Shown here in pieces: positions 17,417 to 25,632 of a stretch of DNA of 64,000 nucleotides (the first letter of the stretch is position 1; each line of letters starts with the position of its first letter). The position numbers were made by a program, and so were the translations under genes. Source of the stretch: Paenibacillus dokdonensis (GTDB lineage Bacteria > Bacillota > Bacilli > Paenibacillales > Paenibacillaceae); contig NZ_STGQ01000002.1 in NCBI RefSeq assembly GCF_004916975.1, positions 1 to 64,000 of the forward strand, read 5' to 3'. The notes beneath the pieces are model-generated. The model saw only the letters and a program-made list of their open reading frames with translations, did not search any database and was not told the origin of the DNA.

Positions 17417-19930
17417 CTATTTGACCAGCTGCCCGCGTGTTACTCCGAGCTGGTTGGTTGCTTTCAGCGTCTTCCATACCTGTGTGCCGCTGATTTCGCC
17501 GCGCAGCGCACGTTTGTAGAGATCGATGACCTCATGCACCTGATCCGGTGTTTCTTCGAGAAACTCAACGCGGTAATTGGATACGCCAAGCTCCATGAAG
17601 TTGGCCAGGTACTCGGCACCGGACTGCTCGATGGCATTGTAGACCGTATTGCGGCAGCCTTCGTCCACCCGAACCGGGTGGGACATGCCGATCCGGTCCT
17701 GCAGGGATACCCGGTGCTCTTCGCATGGGCGTCCGCAGTTGGTGTAGTCCGTACCTTCGCTGAGGAAGGTGCAATACACGCAATGCTCGGTATGGAACAT
17801 CGGCATATGCTGATGAATGACGATTTCCATCCGCGAGGTATCCGAGCGTCCGAGCAGATCAACCATCTGCTGGATGTTCAGGTCATAAGACGGTGTGACT
17901 GTGTCACAACCGGCTTCCAGGAACAAATCCACTGCTTTATGGTTGGCGATGTTCAGCGAGAAGTCGCCGATCAGCTGCGGATGCTTCGCATCCGGATTCG
18001 CCATCCGTTCGCGCAGGTAGAAATACAGCGCACCGGTGTTGCGCACCAGCACGGCATCCGGCTGGAGGCGCAGGATATTCTTATGGATACCGTTCTCGAT
18101 CGGCATATGAATGCGCGGGGTTACTAGCGCAATTCGTTTGCCGGCGGCACGAACGGTTTCCACCGCTTCCTTGAACTGCTTGATGAACTCGAAGTCGGCG
18201 TATATGAATTCAACGCCGGCTTCCAGCGCAGCCTCCACCTGCGGGAGGCTGCGGCACAGCGCGGTGAGCTTCGCCTCACCGCGTGGCACTGGCGATGCGC
18301 TATGCGCGGCATCGCTGTAGACCGTTGCCGCCCGTTTCACATATACGGGCGCCTTCGGACGCTCGCCTTCAAGCAGCTCCACCGCACGGCGGCGGATGCT
18401 GTTCAGCTCGCGCATAGGCACAATGACGTCGCCCTGCAGGTCGACGTCAAGCTGCTCCAGCTGGAACAGGGTGCCGCCCAAACGGCCGAACTGCTCCTCC
18501 AGGAGAGCATAGTCCATCGGCCGTTTCTTGGCGATTTCCAGCTCCAGCTCCGAGTCCACCTGGACCGTCGTGCCCTTCTGCACATCGGTCCAAACCGTGG
18601 TCAGCAGGCCGCCGGCATGGCCGAATGCCTTCACATGCACGGGGAAGACCCGGTAAGGCTTCTCCGTTTCAAAGGTTTGACGCAGGCGTTTGTCCAGCGC
18701 CGGATCATTCGTCTTCCAGATACGGTCTCCTACATGAAGCTTCTGAAGATCCACATCGCTGCGGCCAGGAACGATATCAACGATCCAGCCTTCGCCTGCT
18801 TCACCTTCGAGCTTCACGCCTTTACGGCGAAGATCATAGATACGTCCGCCTTCTTCTTTCTTGGTCGGATCTCCCGCATCAAATACGATACCGTCGCCAC
18901 GCTTAAGCGGAGCTTCAATCTTGCAGACCACGCCATCACGCAAAATTTGTTCTACACGGCCGACATAGACACCGCGGCTTTTCGGAAATGTTCCGTCCAC
19001 CAGCTTTTTATTATTCGTGCCATCCAGGAATCCATGCGTAAATCCGCGTGAAAAGCTCTGCTGCAGCTCACGCATTTCTTCCTCGCTTGGCTTCGTCTGA
19101 TCCCCTTCAAAATAACGGTCAATCGCCTTGCGGTATTTGCTCACTACGTTTGCTACATATTCCGGGGTCTTCAAACGGCCTTCAATTTTAAATGAAGTGA
19201 CGCCCGCTTCAATGAGTTCCGGCATCAGATCGATGGCTGCCAAATCCTTAGGGGAAAGTAAATAAGCGACGTCTCCCATCGGCTTTTGCTCGCCGTCCAC
19301 CATCAGGTCATACGGCAGGCGGCAGGCCTGCGCGCATTCGCCGCGGTTTGCCGAGCGTCCGCCCCACATCTCCGAGGTCAGGCACTGACCCGAGTAGGAT
19401 ACACAAAGCGCTCCATGGACGAATACTTCCATCGGCAGCTTGGCCTGCTCGCCGATTTTTTGAATTTGCTTCAGGTTGTTTTCGCGTCCCAAAACGACGC
19501 GTTCCATGCCCCAAGGCTTCGTAAACTCCACCGCTTCCGGCGAAGTAATCGTCATTTGTGTCGATCCATGAATCGGAAAGTCCGGCGAAATCTCACGGAT
19601 CAGCTTGACCAATCCCAAATCCTGAACGATGACAGCATCGACGCCTGCGTCAACGCAAGCATCAATCAGTTCCTTGGCATCCTCCAGTTCGTTTTCAAAC
19701 ACCAAAATGTTAAACGTCAAAAAGCCCTTTACTCCATAGCTGTGCAAAAATGACATAATCTCCGGGAGCTCGGCCATCAGAAAATTGTTGGCACGTGCGC
19801 GGGCATTAAACTTTTCCACACCGAAAAAGATGGCATCCGCTCCGTTCGCTACCGCTGCCCGCATGCAGTCCCAATCACCAGCAGGCGCCAGCAGCTCCAC
19901 ATCTTCCCTACGTAAATCTTTCGTGTTCAT
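17417..19930 (-). CDS. large U32-family protein (RlhA/TrhP type RNA hydroxylation)
   Basis: 837 residues, ATG behind GGGAGG. The N-terminal U32 barrel (~10-300) has the family signature and a cysteine group (LCVSYSGQC, RGECAQAC), and a second cysteine group lies near the C-terminus (CVYCTFL, CGRPC). Between them is the DUF3656-like region found in long U32 proteins. U32 proteins were first called collagenases, but characterised members (RlhA, TrhP) take part in prephenate-dependent hydroxylation of a 23S rRNA cytidine or tRNA U34. This long form is more like RlhA. It stands alone on its transcript. Confidence 0.85.
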   Translation of the reverse strand: MNTKDLRREDVELLAPAGDWDCMRAAVANGADAIFFGVEKFNARARANNFLMAELPEIMSFLHSYGVKGFLTFNILVFENELEDAKELIDACVDAGVDAVIVQDLGLVKLIREISPDFPIHGSTQMTITSPEAVEFTKPWGMERVVLGRENNLKQIQKIGEQAKLPMEVFVHGALCVSYSGQCLTSEMWGGRSANRGECAQACRLPYDLMVDGEQKPMGDVAYLLSPKDLAAIDLMPELIEAGVTSFKIEGRLKTPEYVANVVSKYRKAIDRYFEGDQTKPSEEEMRELQQSFSRGFTHGFLDGTNNKKLVDGTFPKSRGVYVGRVEQILRDGVVCKIEAPLKRGDGIVFDAGDPTKKEEGGRIYDLRRKGVKLEGEAGEGWIVDIVPGRSDVDLQKLHVGDRIWKTNDPALDKRLRQTFETEKPYRVFPVHVKAFGHAGGLLTTVWTDVQKGTTVQVDSELELEIAKKRPMDYALLEEQFGRLGGTLFQLEQLDVDLQGDVIVPMRELNSIRRRAVELLEGERPKAPVYVKRAATVYSDAAHSASPVPRGEAKLTALCRSLPQVEAALEAGVEFIYADFEFIKQFKEAVETVRAAGKRIALVTPRIHMPIENGIHKNILRLQPDAVLVRNTGALYFYLRERMANPDAKHPQLIGDFSLNIANHKAVDLFLEAGCDTVTPSYDLNIQQMVDLLGRSDTSRMEIVIHQHMPMFHTEHCVYCTFLSEGTDYTNCGRPCEEHRVSLQDRIGMSHPVRVDEGCRNTVYNAIEQSGAEYLANFMELGVSNYRVEFLEETPDQVHEVIDLYKRALRGEISGTQVWKTLKATNQLGVTRGQLVK

Positions 19931-20122
19931 CTATATCCTCCCAAACCGGCCGCGGCCGGCTGTACTTGAATCTCTATCGTTGAAACGCAGGAATCTATAA
20001 TCCCCGCTGTAACTTAACTAGTTTACCAGACATCCAGCGATCCTTCTACCTAATATAAATTGAACTAAAGGAAAGGTCTAACATCTCATTCGGTGCAGAC
20101 TAGATGATGAAGCAAATAAGGG

Positions 20123-20174
20123 TTTACGAATCCATATCCTTGTGATACATTATTTCTACAAATATCGAAATATA
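20123..20174 (+). promoter_or_regulatory. arsR-type gene promoter and operator
   Basis: -35 TTTACG (20123-20128) and -10 TACATT (20146-20151) are 17 bases apart. From 20161 the sequence AATATCGAAATATA follows, placed about ten bases after the -10. Its exact inverse occurs again after the regulator gene (20490-20503), so it is the likely operator. The gap 19931-20122 carries no gene. Confidence 0.6.
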
Positions 20175-20198
20175 AAATATTCAGGAGGTTCGAACCGA

Positions 20199-20477
20199 GT
20201 GAAAGCACATAATGATCAGCAGCAGGCCGTGAAAATATATAAAGCGCTGGGTGAACCTACCCGTCTCAAAATCGCTCTGCTCTTGAAAGAAGAAAGCGAT
20301 CGATGCTGCTCCGTCTTAGGTGACAAGCTGCAAACCGTTGCAATCTCGACTTTGTCCCACCACCTGAAGCAAATGGCAGAATCCGGACTGTTGACCTTCC
20401 GCAAAGAAGGAACCTTCATATACTATAGTTTAGACAAGGAAGTCGCTGCTAAGTACGCTCCATACCTGCTTGATTAA
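20199..20477 (+). CDS. ArsR-family transcriptional regulator
   Basis: I chose GTG at 20199, ten bases after AGGAGG, giving 92 residues; the ATG at 20142 lies upstream of the operator and has no binding site. The protein is a winged helix (KALGEPTRLKIALLL, ISTLSHHLKQMAESGLL as recognition region, beta wing FRKEGTFIYYSL). The CC pair in SDRCCSVLG is at the position where some ArsR members bind metal or react with thiols. It probably represses itself and the downstream MFS exporter. Confidence 0.88.
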   Translation: MKAHNDQQQAVKIYKALGEPTRLKIALLLKEESDRCCSVLGDKLQTVAISTLSHHLKQMAESGLLTFRKEGTFIYYSLDKEVAAKYAPYLLD

Positions 20478-20489
20478 TTTTTTTTAATT

Positions 20490-20503
20490 TATATTTCGAT
20501 ATT
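20490..20503. promoter_or_regulatory. second copy of the ArsR operator, inverted
   Basis: TATATTTCGATATT is the exact reverse complement of AATATCGAAATATA at 20161-20174. It lies in the 70-base gap between the regulator and MFS genes, so both genes appear to carry the same site. Confidence 0.6.
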
Positions 20504-20547
20504 TTTAAAAATATAGTTGTTAACAAACATACTGGGAGAGTGGAAAC

Positions 20548-21729
20548 ATGGGAAGCACGTGGAAAGTATATGTCCTTGCACTGATTAGTTTTTTGGTAGG
20601 AACATCCGAATATATTATTTCCGGAATTCTGGACCGGATTGCTGTGACTCTGGGTACCAGTGTAGCCGCTGCCGGCCAGCTGATCACGGTCTTTTCTCTT
20701 GCCTATGCAATCGGGACCCCCATCCTGATGGCAGCAACCGCCAAAATGGACCGGCGCAAGCTGCTGCTCTATTCGCTTGGGCTCTTTATTGCGGCGAATC
20801 TGCTCTCATTCGTATTGCCTGGGTTTGAGCTCTTTATCGCGGCCAGAATCATCATGGCTCTAGGAGCTGGCATGGTTGTCGTTACTGCGCTCAGCATTGC
20901 CGCCAAAATCGCTCCACCCGGCAAACAAGCCGGAGCTATCGCCTCTGTAACGATGGGCTTTACCGCCTCGCTCATTATCGGCGTCCCGCTCGGCAGAATG
21001 ATATCCACAGCACTGGGCTGGAAAGCGGTATTCCTGGCCATCGCTCTTGTCGGAGTTTTGGCTATGGTTGTCATTGCCTTGTCCATTCCCCGCATTAAGG
21101 GTGACGAGCCCATTCCATTGATGAAGCAGTTCGCTTTATTAAAAAGACCGCAAGTCGCAATTGCGTTAGGAATTACATTTTTCTGGCTGGGAGGATATTC
21201 CCTTGCGTATACTTACATCTCGCCTTTTTTGCTTGAAGTGACGCATTTAAATGATTCTTTGTTGAGTGCCGCTCTGCTTGTTTTCGGTATTGCCAGTTTG
21301 ATTGGCTCAAAGGTTGGAGGTTACAGCGCAGACAAACGGGGAGTGATGTTCACACTTGCCACCGGCATGCTGCTCCATATCATTTCCCTGATTCTGCTGT
21401 CGTTTGCAGGCCATTCCGTGGTTGCCGTATTTGCTATTCTGATTCTCTGGTCTTTCGCCGCCTGGTCCTCCGGCCCGACCCAGCAGTATAACTTGATTTC
21501 TCTTGCTCCCGAATCCTCAGGCGTTATGCTGAGCCTTAACCAGTCCACCATGCAGCTTGCCATGGCTGTCGGAGCGGCGGTTGGGGGGCTTGTCATCGGG
21601 CATGTGTCTCTGGCTTCGATCACCTGGTTTGGTGCTGCTGGCGTTATTATCGCCGTAATTGCCACGTTTGTGTTATCGGGTATGACCTCGCGACAGCCGG
21701 CGATTCAAAAGGCAGATCCAATCCATTAA
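20548..21729 (+). CDS. MFS transporter, DHA1/AraJ-like
   Basis: 393 residues with about 12 membrane helices. The loop after helix 2 reads MAATAKMDRRKLLLYSLG, a variant of the MFS motif A, and helix 5 has the GVPLGRMI antiporter-type motif C region. It is likely a proton-driven efflux pump for a small molecule or sugar. The ATG follows GGGAGAG. It sits 70 bases after the ArsR regulator with a shared operator, so the regulator's inducer is probably the exported compound. Confidence 0.88.
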   Translation: MGSTWKVYVLALISFLVGTSEYIISGILDRIAVTLGTSVAAAGQLITVFSLAYAIGTPILMAATAKMDRRKLLLYSLGLFIAANLLSFVLPGFELFIAARIIMALGAGMVVVTALSIAAKIAPPGKQAGAIASVTMGFTASLIIGVPLGRMISTALGWKAVFLAIALVGVLAMVVIALSIPRIKGDEPIPLMKQFALLKRPQVAIALGITFFWLGGYSLAYTYISPFLLEVTHLNDSLLSAALLVFGIASLIGSKVGGYSADKRGVMFTLATGMLLHIISLILLSFAGHSVVAVFAILILWSFAAWSSGPTQQYNLISLAPESSGVMLSLNQSTMQLAMAVGAAVGGLVIGHVSLASITWFGAAGVIIAVIATFVLSGMTSRQPAIQKADPIH

Positions 21730-21749
21730 ATAAATTATATAATCGAATA

Positions 21750-21785
21750 TCAAAAAGCAGCCCGGATTAGCGAGCTGCTTTTTGA
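21750..21785. terminator. bidirectional terminator
   Basis: A perfect 12-base stem (TCAAAAAGCAGC / GCTGCTTTTTGA) sits between the convergent MFS and stalk-domain genes, T-rich on both strands. Confidence 0.85.
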
Positions 21786-21795
21786 TGATTTATTT

Positions 21796-23757
21796 TTATG
21801 ATTGCGGCTGTTTAATTAAGTCACTCTTTGACGGCGTCCATGTAAAAGATTTCAGGGTTTGCTCGAGTGCATCCTTTTGCGAAGCCGTTGCATTCGCATC
21901 ATTCAATGATGTGCTGATCGTATAGACGATATCATTCTTTTGCAGCAAAATCTGGCGGGCGCTGTATGGTATGCCATCCTTCACTTGATGCAGTGTAATC
22001 GACACGGCAGGCTCGCCTGCAAATGTAATGTTTTCCGTCTTTTCCAGCTTGAGATCCTTTTGATATTTTGCTGCCTCGGCATAATACGATTTCAGCTGGC
22101 TGACCGCGGTGTCCAGTGAAGTGGATTTTTCAGCCGTTATGCGGAATCGTCCACCTACAAACTGATACTCAATAGGTGATTTTTCGAATTTATCCTGATT
22201 CGCCGTCCAGTATTGCGGGATATTGATTTGATATTGAAATGCCTTGGATGTCTTGGTCGTTGTCTTGGACTTGCTGATCAGGAACGCGTCCTCTTCCATC
22301 TTGCCGAAGGTGTCGGAGACAACCTCGAAGTCAATATCAATGGAATTCATCAAATCCTTGAATTTGCTCAAATCACCCTTTTGATCCTCAGGTACGGAAT
22401 ATTCGGTATAGTAGCGATACCCGTTATGCAGTACCATGACCTCATATTCTGTTACCCAGCCGTCACCATAATTGTATCTGACCTCATTCACAAGTCCCTT
22501 TTCACCGGAAATTTCCATAGGATATGTATTCACAATCTGATATGCATCCTGCACGAAAGATTCCTTCAGCCATGTCTTCAGATCCTCGCTCCACTGCTCC
22601 AGACTCGAGCCTTTTGGAGAGGAGGACACATTCAGCTTCAGATAGCTTCCATCCTTGCTTTCGTAATACATATTCGTGTTGTCCACACTCCAGCCGGCTG
22701 GCACGTCAAGCGAAACACCGTAGTCATCGTTATATTCGCGCCACATGCCGTTTTTGACGGTGGACAAGTCCTTAACCGTTTTATCAGCAGCGTTGTAACC
22801 GGGAGTGAAGGAATTCAGGAGTCCGGCGTATTTCTTGAGATCTTTATAGTTCGCAGCCTTCAGATCAGCAAAATACACTTCATACACGCGGTCATTGCTG
22901 TAGTACATCCGGCTTTCCCAGAACGTTCCGTCACCATCTTTAGCGATTATGCGGGCATAGGGCACCTTGGCTTGCGGGAAGCTCTCCCGGTCTACCACAA
23001 TTTCTCCGGCATCCTTGGCGTCCTCTACCAGCTGTTCCAGAAGCTCGTCTGCTCCCAGCTTCACATCCTGATCCTTGGCATGCACCTCAAAATAGTAGGT
23101 ATCCTCCGAATCGCTGAACGAGACAATACTCTCATCCTGCTCTCCGCTGCCAAGAATCAATCCGCTCGGGTAATTCATCGTCCATTGGTAGAAGCTGTTT
23201 CCGATTTTGGTTTTGCCAAGATCCGCATCAATTCCTACATCTTCATTATCCACAGCGTCTTCAGTCGGGGTGAGACTCACGATAAGTGAGCCTGTGCTTT
23301 CTGGAGCTATGCTGGCTCCAATCCCTTCAGCAACCAGCCTTAGTGGCACCATCAATGTGCCGGAAACCATGGCCGGAGCCGCGTCAAGCTTCACTTTGCG
23401 TCCATCCACCCAAGCGATAGGACTGCCAATCGTCATGGAAATCGTATGTGCTCCATACATCACTTTGACCACATTGCTGTTCTCGAGCCGTACTTCACTG
23501 CCAAAGGTTCGCTTGAAGAGACCAAGCGGTACCATCACGACTCCGTGATCGCTGTAAGGCTTGACGATCTTCTCTTCCTTACCGTTCATGAAAGCCGATG
23601 TACTGCCTGTTTTCACTTTGAATATCAGCTTGTCCGCTGCCGCACTATCCGCCCAAGCGGGTACAGCCGCGGAGAATATTACGCTGCACGCCAGAAGCGC
23701 AGAGCCCATTTTGAGAATCGCAGTTCTCTTCATCCGTGCATGTCCCTTCTTCCCCAT
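21796..23757 (-). CDS. secreted stalk-domain (copper amine oxidase N-domain-like) protein
   Basis: Up to 653 residues. The ATG at 23757 shares a base with the stop of htrA (TAATG), so translation is probably coupled; a second start at 23733 after AAGGG would give a cleaner signal peptide ending AVPAWA-DS. Residues ~40-160 contain the repeated stalk fold (MVPLGLFKRTFG..., MVPLRLVAEGIG) known from Paenibacillus surface proteins. The remaining ~480 residues form two or three similar beta-rich units of unknown function. It is exported and likely wall- or membrane-associated; HtrA may act as its quality-control protease. Confidence 0.8.
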   Translation of the reverse strand: MGKKGHARMKRTAILKMGSALLACSVIFSAAVPAWADSAAADKLIFKVKTGSTSAFMNGKEEKIVKPYSDHGVVMVPLGLFKRTFGSEVRLENSNVVKVMYGAHTISMTIGSPIAWVDGRKVKLDAAPAMVSGTLMVPLRLVAEGIGASIAPESTGSLIVSLTPTEDAVDNEDVGIDADLGKTKIGNSFYQWTMNYPSGLILGSGEQDESIVSFSDSEDTYYFEVHAKDQDVKLGADELLEQLVEDAKDAGEIVVDRESFPQAKVPYARIIAKDGDGTFWESRMYYSNDRVYEVYFADLKAANYKDLKKYAGLLNSFTPGYNAADKTVKDLSTVKNGMWREYNDDYGVSLDVPAGWSVDNTNMYYESKDGSYLKLNVSSSPKGSSLEQWSEDLKTWLKESFVQDAYQIVNTYPMEISGEKGLVNEVRYNYGDGWVTEYEVMVLHNGYRYYTEYSVPEDQKGDLSKFKDLMNSIDIDFEVVSDTFGKMEEDAFLISKSKTTTKTSKAFQYQINIPQYWTANQDKFEKSPIEYQFVGGRFRITAEKSTSLDTAVSQLKSYYAEAAKYQKDLKLEKTENITFAGEPAVSITLHQVKDGIPYSARQILLQKNDIVYTISTSLNDANATASQKDALEQTLKSFTWTPSKSDLIKQPQS

Positions 23758-24893
23758 TAAAATTCATCTCCGGAATCGTCTGAAGGCAGATCATCGTTCG
23801 CACCGCTATCTTGTGAAAGCACAAGCTTACGAACCACGATGTCCCCATCACTCTGCATCAACAGCTTGACGGTTTGCCCTGGCATGTAAGATTTGAACAT
23901 CTCGTTGATATCCACGACAGAGGTTACGCGTTTGCCATCAATGCTGTACAGGACGTCATTTTCATGAATCCCGGCCTTTCTCGCTTCATCAGAGATGACT
24001 TTGGTTATGGTTAAAGGATCATCCGTTGGCAGACCTACAATAGCGGACCAGCTTTCCTCCATATTGAATCCAAGGCTGGGCCGCATCACTTCTCCGTATT
24101 TAAAAAGCTGATTGATGATATATTGCACCGTCTCTGCAGGAATGGAGAAACCCATGTTTTCTACCCCTACGGCAGCGAACTTCATACTATTAATGCCCAA
24201 CACTTCACCCTTCATGTTCACCAGCGGGCCTCCGCTGTTGCCTGGGTTGATGGCTGTATCACTTTGAATCAAACGGTAAGAAGCATTGATCGCCCGGTTC
24301 AAACCGCTGACCACACCCACTGTTGCAGAATTGCGAAATGAAAAGGAAATTGGCGTACCGATGGCTACGACCTTTTCCCCGACCTGTGCACTTTGCGCCG
24401 ACTTGGCAAATACAGCGGGTACCAGGTTCGATGCATTGATTTTGACCACTGCAAGGTCACTCGTTTCATCTACATATGTATCCGTAATTTTATATGTTTT
24501 GCCGTCCGCTGTTACAACAACTGTACTTTGCAGTCCTTTGACGACATGCGCATTCGTTACAATCCAGCCATTTGACTTAATAATGACACCCGTTCCATGC
24601 GTCAGATTGTTGCGGTTTGCGGCTGTTTTATCCGCGGGGTCCGTTGAACGGCCGATAATGCCGACAACCGACGGTGAGACATTCTTAACGATCTGCGGTA
24701 CCGGATCCACGGGAACCTGCACTTTGGTGCTGACCGTATTCTTTTGGCTTTTCGCTGCAGCTGTCGTGTTCACCTTTGACTTGGCAGCCGTTTGTGTTTT
24801 TACCGCACTTTGCGCACCGGCTTCAGCAGCCCCGCTAAGCAGCATAAGACTGCAAAACAGTAAAATGACCCTCTTTTTCCCCATAGGCTTCAT
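23757..24893 (-). CDS. HtrA/DegP-like trypsin-fold protease with PDZ domain
   Basis: The chosen start ATG at 24893 follows AGGTG, giving 378 residues with a signal peptide; an in-frame ATG at 24989 adds 32 residues that do not look coding. The catalytic triad is His116 (VTNAHVV), Asp146 (SDLAVVK) and Ser220 (NPGNSGGPL), counting from this start. A C-terminal PDZ domain (~285-355) follows. Unlike Bacillus HtrA it seems secreted rather than held by a long cytoplasmic tail. It degrades or refolds misfolded exported proteins. Its last base is the first base of the stalk-protein start codon. Confidence 0.88.
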   Translation of the reverse strand: MKPMGKKRVILLFCSLMLLSGAAEAGAQSAVKTQTAAKSKVNTTAAAKSQKNTVSTKVQVPVDPVPQIVKNVSPSVVGIIGRSTDPADKTAANRNNLTHGTGVIIKSNGWIVTNAHVVKGLQSTVVVTADGKTYKITDTYVDETSDLAVVKINASNLVPAVFAKSAQSAQVGEKVVAIGTPISFSFRNSATVGVVSGLNRAINASYRLIQSDTAINPGNSGGPLVNMKGEVLGINSMKFAAVGVENMGFSIPAETVQYIINQLFKYGEVMRPSLGFNMEESWSAIVGLPTDDPLTITKVISDEARKAGIHENDVLYSIDGKRVTSVVDINEMFKSYMPGQTVKLLMQSDGDIVVRKLVLSQDSGANDDLPSDDSGDEF

Positions 24894-24949
24894 ATGTTCA
24901 CCTAGCCTTATTTTTCTATTTATACACAATACTGGGTTACGCACCCTGA

Positions 24950-25093
24950 ATCTTAGCCCACTGTAACACACTTCCGGGTAACTGCACAATTGCTCTGAAG
25001 CCCTATCTTTTCGAGCTTACAAAAGCATCTTTCGACGAACTTTACGAACTGCGGGAACAGGCCATGCTGGATCTTCCGTTTGAATTCAAATAG
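24950..25093 (+). pseudogene. possible remnant of a protein-coding gene (3' end)
   Basis: An open frame without a usable start runs to TAG at 25091-25093. Its last ~30 residues look protein-like, including FELTKASFDELYELREQAM and then LDLPFEFK. The amphipathic, acidic composition is unlike random intergenic DNA. No ribosome binding site or start precedes it, so it may be the tail of a gene lost by deletion. I do not recognise the family. Confidence 0.3.
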
Positions 25094-25096
25094 GCA

Positions 25097-25140
25097 ATAA
25101 AAAAAGACCCCTTGCGGCGCCGAAAGGCGTAAGGTGTCTT
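25097..25140 (-). terminator. terminator after the small membrane protein gene
   Basis: On the minus strand a GC-rich stem (AAGACACCTTACGCC against GGCGCCGCAAGGGGTCTT, imperfect) is followed by seven T. Confidence 0.8.
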
Positions 25141-25173
25141 CATTCGTCGTATCATCAGTTTAACTGCGTCTTC

Positions 25174-25383
25174 CTAGCTCATCCAGTTCTGAACCATTGC
25201 GAAATCAGAAGCAAGGAATACCAGAAGGCAAACCACGCTGAATCCGATTGCAAACTTGTTCTTAACGGGTTGAGTGACGAGGCGAATCGTCCCGATGAGA
25301 ATAAGCAGCGTAAACAAGATCATAAAAATATCAAAGGTATTGAATTTAGATGCAGCCGATGCAGCAGCTTCTGCAAGCAACAT
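25174..25383 (-). CDS. small two-helix membrane protein, DUF2759-like
   Basis: 69 residues, ATG behind GGAGG. Two hydrophobic helices (~17-37 and ~45-65) are separated by a short basic loop (QPVKNKF). Its length and layout resemble the DUF2759 family of Firmicutes, but I am not certain of that. It is a single-gene unit with its own promoter and terminator. Function unknown. Confidence 0.65.
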   Translation of the reverse strand: MLLAEAAASAASKFNTFDIFMILFTLLILIGTIRLVTQPVKNKFAIGFSVVCLLVFLASDFAMVQNWMS

Positions 25384-25430
25384 GATTGGACCTCCTCTAT
25401 GTCTTCGCTCAATTTTACATATCTCTCTAC

Positions 25431-25459
25431 ATGTTATCCTTCCACGGGGATAGATGCAA
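25431..25459 (-). promoter_or_regulatory. promoter of the small membrane protein gene
   Basis: On the minus strand TTGCAT (25454-25459) and TAACAT (25431-25436) are 17 bases apart, about 48 bases before the start codon. Confidence 0.55.
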
Positions 25460-25589
25460 GACTTCCCATAGAAAAAATTGAAATTGTCATAAAATTGCCT
25501 ATTTTTGGATGCTATTTTTGTATCTTTTCATATAGTATTTACCCAAAACAACATAAATATGTTTAAGAATCTAACATTTATTATCATTT

Positions 25590-25619
25590 GAAAAAGCCCC
25601 TCCATGGAGGGGCTTTTTC
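25590..25619 (-). terminator. terminator after uvrA
   Basis: A perfect 15-base-pair palindromic hairpin (GAAAAAGCCCCTCCA and its complement) lies 14 bases after the uvrA stop, with T-rich flanks on both strands. Confidence 0.9.
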
Positions 25620-25632
25620 AATTCAGCTTCTA

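Noticed and set aside
22213..23289. 358-residue plus-strand frame opposite the stalk-domain gene
   Set aside because: Antisense to a secreted-protein gene with a good signal peptide; no start signal and no recognisable domain.
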